Shown piece by piece: positions 1-5,162 of a DNA stretch of 9,958 nt. How positions within the stretch are numbered: position 1 is the first letter of the stretch; each line of letters opens with the position of its first letter. Made by a program: the position numbers and the translations under genes. This stretch comes from an uncultured Desulfobacterium sp. (lineage in GTDB: Bacteria > Desulfobacterota > Desulfobacteria > Desulfobacterales > Desulfobacteraceae): NCBI GenBank assembly GCA_937124525.1, contig CAKZLA010000477.1, forward strand, positions 1-9,958, in the 5' to 3' direction. The notes under the pieces are model-generated. The model saw nothing but the letters and a program-made list of their open reading frames with translations. It was not told the origin of the DNA and made no database searches.

Positions 1-34
1 GTTTCTTGCATTGGGGGATGAACATTAACTTCTC

Positions 35-60
35 CTTGTTATAAAATAAATTATAACAAG
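35..60. repeat. Perfect 10-bp palindrome with 6-base loop
   Basis: CTTGTTATAA (35-44) is exactly complemented by TTATAACAAG (51-60) around the loop AATAAA. A weaker outer pair, GCATTG (8-13) with CAATGC (68-73), brackets it. The stem is AT-rich and has no T-run after it, so it fits an operator or a recombinase or regulator binding site better than an intrinsic terminator. The gene it might serve would lie to the left of the window. Confidence 0.45.
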
Positions 61-200
61 ACAAACGCAATGCTTAACTATCTCTTATTTCTCAACAAAT
101 CAAGTATTTTATATTATTTTTTCAACATAAAAAAACCTAACCGGACACCACTGATTAAATGTGTAAAAAAAATATTATAGCCTTAAACAGTTAAGCCCCA

Positions 201-251
201 AAAAGGGTGAGCAGACACAGCTATTGATCCCGACCATCTGGTCACCCTTTT
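201..251. repeat. Long imperfect hairpin, terminator-like
   Basis: AAAAGGGTGA (201-210) pairs with TCACCCTTTT (242-251). After one G-G mismatch the stem continues as CAGA (212-215) with TCTG (237-240), leaving a 21-base loop. The A-run before and T-run after give the layout of a bidirectional intrinsic terminator, although the loop is long and the T-run is interrupted. A near-direct repeat of GTCACC follows (241-246 and 253-258), so a protein-binding site is an alternative. Confidence 0.35.
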
Positions 252-322
252 AGTCACCTTTTCTCAGAAAACAACCTACAAAACAGCACTATATCGCTCA
301 GTTTACTTCAACTCTTGCATTT

Positions 323-425
323 GTGAGTTCTCAATAAATCCGGGTATTCAGTGAATCCTTTTCAATACCATCCGGCGCTTAAAGAGTTAAGAAGGCTTTA
401 GCACCCCGGGTTATTGAGAACTTAC
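323..425. repeat. Spaced inverted repeat (15-bp arms, about 73-base spacer)
   Basis: The arm at 323-337 (core AGTTCTCAATAA) is the reverse complement of 411-425 (core TTATTGAGAACT) at 14 of 15 positions. Pairing continues inward with CCGGG on one side and CCCGGG on the other. A direct copy of CTTGCATT precedes the left arm and overlaps the end of the right arm. The right arm ends about 80 bases before the tRNA fragment, so an integrase or excisionase accessory-site role is possible. No function can be read directly. Confidence 0.4.
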
Positions 426-454
426 TTGCATTTTACATAACTATCTGATATTTT
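426..454 (+). promoter_or_regulatory. Candidate sigma-70-type promoter for the U32 gene
   Basis: TTGCAT (426-431) and TATTTT (449-454) are separated by exactly 17 bases, and a TG dinucleotide one base before the second hexamer gives an extended -10. Transcription would start near 461 and carry the tRNA 3' fragment in the 5' untranslated region of the U32-family gene. The hexamers are only partial consensus matches and AT-rich DNA yields such matches by chance. If the region to the left is an inserted element, this promoter would be element-derived and would have replaced the original upstream promoter. Confidence 0.3.
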
Positions 455-507
455 AGCCATCTTGTATTTACTCGTAGTCACTTTTAACAATTTAAAACCT
501 TGAAGAA

Positions 508-556
508 ATGGTTTCCTAATCCATGTGCGCAAGTTCGATTCTTGCCGGGGGCACCA
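508..556 (+). other. 3' half of a tRNA gene, probably tRNA-Arg(CCU): attachment-site remnant
   Basis: Read back from the end: CCA (554-556), discriminator A (553), acceptor 3' strand CGGGGGC (546-552), and a perfect T-arm with GCAAG (529-533) and CTTGC (541-545) around the canonical loop TTCGATT. An anticodon arm precedes these, with loop TTCCTAA (513-519), anticodon CCT, and stem strands ATGGT (508-512) and TCCAT (520-524). Only the closing pair T512-T520 fails. No D-arm and no GCCCCCG acceptor 5' strand occur upstream within the window, so this is not a functional tRNA. A 3' tRNA fragment joined to unrelated AT-rich DNA is the classic result of tyrosine-integrase insertion into a tRNA gene. 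The mismatch suggests that the tRNA identity begins in or next to the anticodon loop. The variable loop would be a short four bases, so the anticodon assignment is likely rather than certain. Confidence 0.75.
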
Positions 557-574
557 TCCTTCTATGCGGAAATC

Positions 575-1801
575 ATGCCTGAACATTTTATAAAGCCAGA
601 ACTGCTCGCTCCGGCCGGAAATTTTGAAAAGCTGGAAGTGGCCATCCACTATGGTGCCGACGCTGTTTATCTTGCCGGAAAAGATTTCAGCCTGAGAAAT
701 CTCACCCACAATTTCACAGAATCGGAAATGGCAGATGCCATACACCTGGCCCATGATCATGGGGTAAAGGTATATGTAGCCTGCAATATCTACTCCAGAA
801 ACCATGAACAGGAGAAACTGGCACGCTTCCTTGAGAATATAGGAGAAATGGGTCCAGATGCCGTGATCATTGCCGACCCGGGTATCGTCTTTCTTGCCAG
901 GAAACTCATTCCCCAGGTGGATATTCATCTTAGCACCCAGTCCAACACCACCAACTACAATGCCCTGGAATTCTGGAAACAGGCAGGGGTGACAAGGGTA
1001 AACCTGGCCCGGGAACTCAGCCTCAAGGAGATCCACGAAATCTCCATAAAAAATATTCTAGAAACAGAAATTTTTATCCATGGTGCCATGTGCATCTCCT
1101 ACTCCGGTCGATGCCTTTTAAGTAATTTTTTGACCCAGCGGGACAGCAATCGAGGGGCCTGTAGCCACCCTTGTCGATGGAAATACCGATTGGAAGAAGA
1201 GCAACGCCCGGGCCAGTACCAGCCGGTGATGGAAGATGAAAGGGGCACCTACATCTTTAATTCCAAGGACCTTTGCATGATCCAGTTCATCCCTGAGCTT
1301 ATGAAGGCTGGCATCACGTCCTTGAAAATTGAAGGCAGAATGAAGGGAATCAGCTATCTGGCAGCGGTGGTAAAAACCTATAGGGAGGCCATTGATGCCT
1401 ATGCCCAATCCCCTGACACCTTCCATGTTGCCGGTCAGTGGAAAAGGGAACTCGGGCTTGTGTACCACAGGGAGTACAGCACCGGATTTTATTTTAATTC
1501 ACCCGATGAAATCGTGCCCAATTATGCAAACCATCACACAGGTCTGATCCATGCATTCATTGGACGGGCCCGGACCTGTGAACCCGGTCATCATGTCACC
1601 CTGGATGTAAAAAATAAGATTTCCCAGGGAGATGAGGTGGAGATAATGATCCCCCGTGGGATACCGGTGAAAAGCCGTGTGAAAAAAATAACTGATCCAT
1701 TGGGTATGATCATTGAGCATGGTCAACCCAACTCCAGATCAACCCTGGAGCTGGAACATGACTGTCGGCCAGGGGATATTATTCGAAAAACAGGCGGATA
1801 A
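575..1801 (+). CDS. trhP: U32-family protein, TrhP (YegQ)-like tRNA 5-hydroxyuridine synthesis protein
   Basis: The protein is 408 residues, starting at MPEHFIKPELLAPAG. The frame stays open upstream to 500, but those 25 codons are translated tRNA fragment (508-556) and spacer, so the ATG at 575, with GGAA four bases before it, is preferred. The U32 signature is seen at residues 166-183 (EIFIHGAMC, then YSGRC). Cysteines 173, 180, 196 and 200 form the cluster expected to hold an iron-sulfur centre. The stretch from about 224 (RGTYIFNSKDL) to 257 (SLKIEGRMK) is very close to what I recall of E. coli YegQ. A beta-rich C-terminal domain follows (about 320-408). The family was first called peptidase U32, but TrhP members make 5-hydroxyuridine at position 34 of certain tRNAs, using prephenate-dependent chemistry. 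It is the only plus-strand gene here and faces the operon convergently. The sub-family (TrhP, RlhA or other U32) is inferred from similarity and length. Confidence 0.8.
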   Translation: MPEHFIKPELLAPAGNFEKLEVAIHYGADAVYLAGKDFSLRNLTHNFTESEMADAIHLAHDHGVKVYVACNIYSRNHEQEKLARFLENIGEMGPDAVIIADPGIVFLARKLIPQVDIHLSTQSNTTNYNALEFWKQAGVTRVNLARELSLKEIHEISIKNILETEIFIHGAMCISYSGRCLLSNFLTQRDSNRGACSHPCRWKYRLEEEQRPGQYQPVMEDERGTYIFNSKDLCMIQFIPELMKAGITSLKIEGRMKGISYLAAVVKTYREAIDAYAQSPDTFHVAGQWKRELGLVYHREYSTGFYFNSPDEIVPNYANHHTGLIHAFIGRARTCEPGHHVTLDVKNKISQGDEVEIMIPRGIPVKSRVKKITDPLGMIIEHGQPNSRSTLELEHDCRPGDIIRKTGG

Positions 1802-1873
1802 AACTGGTGGGGCAGAAATGGCCTAAAGCCTGCATTAGATTCTTATCTCTTATTTTCGTGTTATTTTGGCAAG

Positions 1874-1898
1874 AGAACCAGAAAGCCTTTTTGGTTCT
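1874..1898. repeat. Hairpin in the convergent gap between the U32 gene and the minus-strand operon
   Basis: AGAACCA (1874-1880) pairs with TGGTTCT (1892-1898) around an 11-base loop. AAGCC inside the loop (1883-1887) can also pair with GGCTT (1899-1903), so two interlocking stems are possible. It sits in the 109-base gap between two convergent genes, where a bidirectional terminator would be expected, but neither side has a proper T-run. Nothing else was seen in this gap. Confidence 0.4.
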
Positions 1899-1910
1899 GG
1901 CTTGTCCAGG

Positions 1911-2966
1911 TCAGGTGTAAATCATTTTAAAAGGGATGGGGGGATATTTACAGACCCCGGGACGGGGAATGATCTGCTCCAGGGACACCGTCAACCAATT
2001 GGTGTCGGGATTTAATTCACGAAGACGCCCCCCCTCGGGGGGTGACGAGTGAGAAGTGTAATCGTAATTGGCATTAAAGATACACACCCATTTTTTACCC
2101 TCCTTGGCAATGGCATAATTTTTGGTAAAGCTATTCTGGGTAATCATGGCAGTTCTGGCAATTTCCCGGACTTCATCCCTTGAAAACCTGGCCAGCACAA
2201 ATTTGGACAACCCGTTCTCCCCCAGCTTGAGCAAGGCCCGGGATTCACTGCTTCCCACGTATACGGTTTTAATTCCCCTTATTTTCCGCAACTATTGGGC
2301 AGCCACAATGGCCGCTGTGCGCCGCCCGCCTGCCATAAGCGGCACCCCGTGGTACTCAAAAAATTTCTTTTGAAAATTTTCTGCGTACTTGTCCCCCTTT
2401 TCATAGAGATCCTTGGAAATATATCTCAGGTAAATGGCAAGATCCTCGGCCGCATCTGCTATGGGCCAGTCAACACGCACATGGAAATGGGTCAGGGCAT
2501 AACGACTCCTGGAATTCACATCCCGCTGGACCAGCAGGGCATAGTCCACCGGCAAAAGAGATCGCATAAAATCAAAAAAACCGTCGGACTCCAGAAATTT
2601 AACATTTCGATTAAAATCCATCACACTGGGAAATTCTTTGTGCTTCAAGAGGTTGGTTTTGGTGGTTTTATTAATATCAAAAAAACGGATATATTTTTTA
2701 TGCTGATCATCAATGACATCTTCCAGAAACAGAATCAAAAATGAATTCTGGTGCTCAAATTCAACACTGGGAATTCTTGCCCGGGGCTTCATCTCCCGGG
2801 TTTCCACAAAGGGGTAGCGCTTATTGTCCCTTAAAAAATTGTGGTATGAATCCACAAGAGAGTATTCAATGACAAATTGATCCATCTCATCCCGGAGAAC
2901 TTCATAATAGGATCGTCGCAGTTTTTCATCCCGGCTCAAGGCATCTCTGGGGCAGCAAAATTCCAT
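1911..2966 (-). CDS. Uncharacterised protein whose frame is interrupted by one in-frame TAG
   Basis: I do not recognise this family. The ATG at 2966 lies one base after the pgk stop, so translation is probably coupled to pgk. Codons 1-224 read as a normal soluble protein rich in charged and aromatic residues (for example LTHFHVRVDWP). Codon 225 is TAG (2294-2292). The same frame then continues for 126 codons with convincing composition (RKIRGIKTVYVGSSESRALL onward) to a TGA at 1911, giving 351 codons in all. No ribosome-binding site precedes the TTG after the amber, so independent restart is unlikely. There is no signal peptide or membrane segment. Likely explanations are a recent CAG-to-TAG nonsense mutation (pseudogene), a sequencing error, or amber readthrough such as pyrrolysine insertion. 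Near the end, codons for SPPEGG are written by a GC palindrome (2028-2042). Confidence 0.65.
2292..2294 (-). other. In-frame amber (TAG) codon
   Basis: On the minus strand the sequence reads GCC CAA TAG TTG CGG in the frame of the upstream 224 codons, and the same frame is open on both sides. One base change (for example from CAG, AAG, GAG or TGG) would create it. TAG is rare as a terminator among the other genes here: four end in TAA, three in TGA, and only the small membrane gene (8341-8499) ends in TAG. Pyrrolysine is decoded from TAG in some Desulfobacterota, but no pyl gene lies in this window, so the meaning of this codon is open. Confidence 0.6.
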
Positions 2967-2967
2967 A

Positions 2968-4158
2968 TTATATCTTACCTGATTCCTCCAGGGCGGTCAC
3001 ACCCGGCAATGCACGTCCCTCCATGAGATGGAGAAAGGCCCCCCCTCCTGTTGAGATGTAATCCATTTTTTCCGCCACTTGACACACGTTCACCGCTAAT
3101 CCCGTGTCTCCTCCCCCAACAACACAAAATGCCGGGGATGCGGCAACGGCCTGGGCCAGGTCACAGGTTCCGCTGCGGAATCGCTCCATTTCAAAGACCC
3201 CCATGGGGCCGTTCCAGACAATGGTCCCCGAGGCTTCAACAGCCTTGGAAAAAATCGCTGTGGTTTCAGGGCCCATGTCCATGGCCATCCATTGTGCAGG
3301 TATCTGATCCACTGACACCGTTTTTTTCTCGGCATTTTTATCAAAGGTCTCTGCCACCACCACATCCACGGGCAACAGACAATTCACCTTTTTTTCCGCC
3401 GCTTTTTTAAGAATCTCTCCGGCGGTGGTCACAAGGTCATGTTCAACCATGGAAGCCCCCACATCAATGCCCCGGCTCTTTAAAAAGGTATTGGCCATGG
3501 CCCCGCCAATGATCAGGGTATCCACATGGTTGAGAAGGTTATTCAGGGCACTAAGCTTGCTTGACACCTTGGCCCCGCCCACAATGGCAGTGAGGGGACG
3601 CTTTGGGGCCTCCACGGAATTTCCATAGCAGGCGATTTCCCTTTCCAGTAAAAATCCCGCCCCGGACATCTTTACCACTTGGGGTATACCCACCACTGAT
3701 GCCTGGGTTCTGTGGGATACGGAAAAGGCTTCGTTGACAAAGCAGTCACAAAAGGCGGCAAGCTGTTTTGCAAATTCCCGGTCATTGGATTTTTCTCCCC
3801 CATGGAATCTCAAATTTTCAAGCAGCACAATATCACCAGACACCATGTTGTCAACGGCTGTTTGAACCTCTGGACCAATGCAGTCATTGACAAATCCCAC
3901 AGACTTACCCAGAAGTTCTTCCAGCCGTTTTGCAGCAGGGGCAAGGGATAGTTCCGGCACCCGTTTTCCCTTGGGACGTCCCATGTGGGAAATCAATATA
4001 ATCCGAGTGTCATGCTCAAGAAGATACCGAATCAGGGGAAGGGTGGCTTTTATTCTATTATCATCGGTGATTCTCTGGTGTTCATCCAGGGGCAAATTAT
4101 AATCCACCCGCACCAGCACCTTTTTTCCTGACACATCAAGATCTTTTACTGATTTCAT
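2968..4158 (-). CDS. pgk: Phosphoglycerate kinase
   Basis: Cytosolic enzyme (EC 2.7.2.3) interconverting 1,3-bisphosphoglycerate plus ADP with 3-phosphoglycerate plus ATP in glycolysis/gluconeogenesis. The 396-residue product has normal length for the family. N-terminal substrate-domain motifs are RVDYNLPL (17-24), SHMGRPKG (57-64), LLENLRFHGGEKS (112-124) and a variant of the FVNDAF..HRAHAS motif at 140-154. C-terminal nucleotide-domain motifs are IVGGAKVSSK (192-201), VWNGPMGVFE (314-323) and GGGDTG (348-353). The ATG at 4158 is chosen because GGGGAAGA stands just before it and the product then begins with the typical KSVKDLDV; an upstream ATG at 4227 adds 23 unrelated residues. The start overlaps the 102-residue gene by 23 bases, and the stop is one base from the next start, so it is mid-operon. 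Near the end, STGGGAFLHLMEG departs from the commoner STGGGASLE pattern. Confidence 0.97.
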   Translation of the reverse strand: MKSVKDLDVSGKKVLVRVDYNLPLDEHQRITDDNRIKATLPLIRYLLEHDTRIILISHMGRPKGKRVPELSLAPAAKRLEELLGKSVGFVNDCIGPEVQTAVDNMVSGDIVLLENLRFHGGEKSNDREFAKQLAAFCDCFVNEAFSVSHRTQASVVGIPQVVKMSGAGFLLEREIACYGNSVEAPKRPLTAIVGGAKVSSKLSALNNLLNHVDTLIIGGAMANTFLKSRGIDVGASMVEHDLVTTAGEILKKAAEKKVNCLLPVDVVVAETFDKNAEKKTVSVDQIPAQWMAMDMGPETTAIFSKAVEASGTIVWNGPMGVFEMERFRSGTCDLAQAVAASPAFCVVGGGDTGLAVNVCQVAEKMDYISTGGGAFLHLMEGRALPGVTALEESGKI

Positions 4159-4444
4159 TTTTCTTCCCCAAATCCATTTTTTGCCTGTGAAGTTTCTTTT
4201 TCCTGGACCAGCGTTCAAAAAAACCAATGCGACCTGCCTTTTCTCCCCGCACCACCATCTCTTCCCTTACATTTACCCCCCCGGCACCGGACATGGCCTG
4301 TCTCAGGCAGATGGTTTTATGGGAGCAGCACATGCACTTTTCCGGGGTCTCCCTAAGCCCCTGGGAGCCCATGGGAAACACTTTTTCAAGTTGTCCAAAA
4401 CATTCAGGAAGTGTTTTTCCACCTGCATCTCCCCCATCAGCCAT
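4136..4444 (-). CDS. Small cysteine-containing protein, possible metal-binding, function unknown
   Basis: The protein is 102 residues and belongs to no family I can name. The ATG at 4444 is chosen because its first bases (ATGGCTGA) contain the radC stop, an 8-base overlap typical of translational coupling, and AGGGAG lies about ten bases upstream within radC. The frame is open to 4492, but that segment is radC coding sequence. Cysteines fall at 15, 37, 39, 40 and 46, with His42, in the segment CMCCSHKTICLRQAM. The spacing resembles a small zinc or iron-sulfur site, but no known motif is matched exactly. The C-terminal 20 residues are strongly basic. Its 3' end overlaps pgk by 23 bases and supplies the pgk ribosome-binding site. 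Coding is supported by the overlaps and by protein-like composition rather than by recognition. Confidence 0.7.
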   Translation of the reverse strand: MADGGDAGGKTLPECFGQLEKVFPMGSQGLRETPEKCMCCSHKTICLRQAMSGAGGVNVREEMVVRGEKAGRIGFFERWSRKKKLHRQKMDLGKKNEISKRS

Positions 4445-5162
4445 TTTGTTCAAACTCCCTGTTAAACTCAGCAATATATCCCTGCTCTGCAAAACTGTAA
4501 AACCCCGTACCGCCAGTGATCACATGCTCATGCACGGTGATGCCCACATGGCGCAGGGCAAATACCAACCGTTTAGTGATGGCAATGTCTTCCGGGGAGG
4601 GGGAAACATCACCCGAGGGATGGTTATGGGCAAAAATAATTGCCGCAGCCCTGTGCTCCAGGGCTTTTACAATCACCTCCCTGGGATAAACAGAACTCAT
4701 GGTAAGGGTACCCTCAAAAAGGATTTCCATGGCATTAACCCGATTTTTGGCATCCAGAAAAATCCCGGCAAACACCTCCCTGGTTTTCCTTCCAATGGCA
4801 TGAGCGAGATAGGTTTTAAGCTCCCGGGAGTTCCCAAGAATCTCCCCGTGCACCACCTGGGCCGCAAGGTAACGATTCGAAACCTCCTTGATCAACCGGA
4901 GTCCCAGGATATTGGACGGACCAATGCCCTTGACCCGTGCCAGCTCTTCGGGATTGGCCTCAAAAACTCCCTGGAGGGTTTTAAAGCGCTCCAGCAACTC
5001 CTTGGCCCGGGCTTTACAATCCTGCCGGGGGGTGTTCAGGGTCAGCAGAAGTTCAATGACCTCATAGTCCAGAAAGCCGCTCAGACCTCCCTTGAGGAAC
5101 CGCTCCCGCAACCGGCTGCGATGGCCCTGCCCCTTATGGTTATTCGTCGTCTCCCTGCCCAT
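4437..5162 (-). CDS. radC: RadC-family JAB/MPN-domain protein
   Basis: The protein is 241 residues from MGRETTNNH. ATGs at 5171 and 5174 are also possible, and none of the three has a clearly better ribosome-binding site. An N-terminal region with [10 protein letters not shown] leads into a helix-hairpin-helix ([18 protein letters not shown], about 74-91). The C-terminal JAB domain carries a JAMM metal-site pattern: Glu150 in FEGTL, HNHPSGD at 179-185, then Ser189 and Asp192. These are the expected zinc ligands and catalytic residues. The family was once linked to DNA repair, but that role has been questioned and its biochemical activity remains unsettled. The gene overlaps the end of gyrA by 23 bases and the next gene by 8 bases, so it is co-transcribed. 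It appears to be the chromosomal copy rather than the short island or phage type. Confidence 0.93.
   Translation of the reverse strand: MGRETTNNHKGQGHRSRLRERFLKGGLSGFLDYEVIELLLTLNTPRQDCKARAKELLERFKTLQGVFEANPEELARVKGIGPSNILGLRLIKEVSNRYLAAQVVHGEILGNSRELKTYLAHAIGRKTREVFAGIFLDAKNRVNAMEILFEGTLTMSSVYPREVIVKALEHRAAAIIFAHNHPSGDVSPSPEDIAITKRLVFALRHVGITVHEHVITGGTGFYSFAEQGYIAEFNREFEQNG

Larger units (their letters stand above)
1..499. other. Gene-free AT-rich flank, probable end of an integrated element
   Basis: No reading frame here looks like a protein; the long minus-strand frame entering it from the right is the shadow of the U32 gene and the tRNA fragment. The stretch is clearly richer in A and T than the genes to its right. 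It holds a perfect palindrome (35-60), a long imperfect hairpin (201-251) and a widely spaced inverted repeat (323-425). The octamer CTTGCATT occurs three times in the same orientation (5-12, 314-321, 425-432). Because it abuts a tRNA 3' fragment, I infer that it is the terminal non-coding part of an element integrated at a tRNA gene, with the integrase and the intact tRNA beyond the left edge. That inference rests on the tRNA fragment and base composition only. Confidence 0.5.

Noticed and set aside
323..425. Integron attC site
   Set aside because: The inverted repeat is of suitable size but the ends do not show the RYYYAAC and GTTRRRY boxes, and no cassette-like gene lies beside it.
1..499. 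CRISPR array or other tandem repeat array
   Set aside because: Only short octamers recur, with irregular spacing and no repeat-spacer periodicity.
500..574. N-terminal extension of the U32 protein
   Set aside because: These codons read through the tRNA fragment and spacer; family members start at the KPELLAPAG region, so ATG 575 is preferred.
422..1036. 204-codon minus-strand reading frame over the left flank and U32 gene
   Set aside because: It is antisense to the U32 gene, and its PRQESNLRTWIRKP stretch is the well-known product of translating a tRNA backwards; this supports the tRNA fragment, not a gene.
2289..2291. Independent start of the downstream half of the interrupted gene at TTG 2291
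   Set aside because: No ribosome-binding site precedes it and the frame is exactly continuous with the upstream half, so a separate gene is less likely than an interruption.
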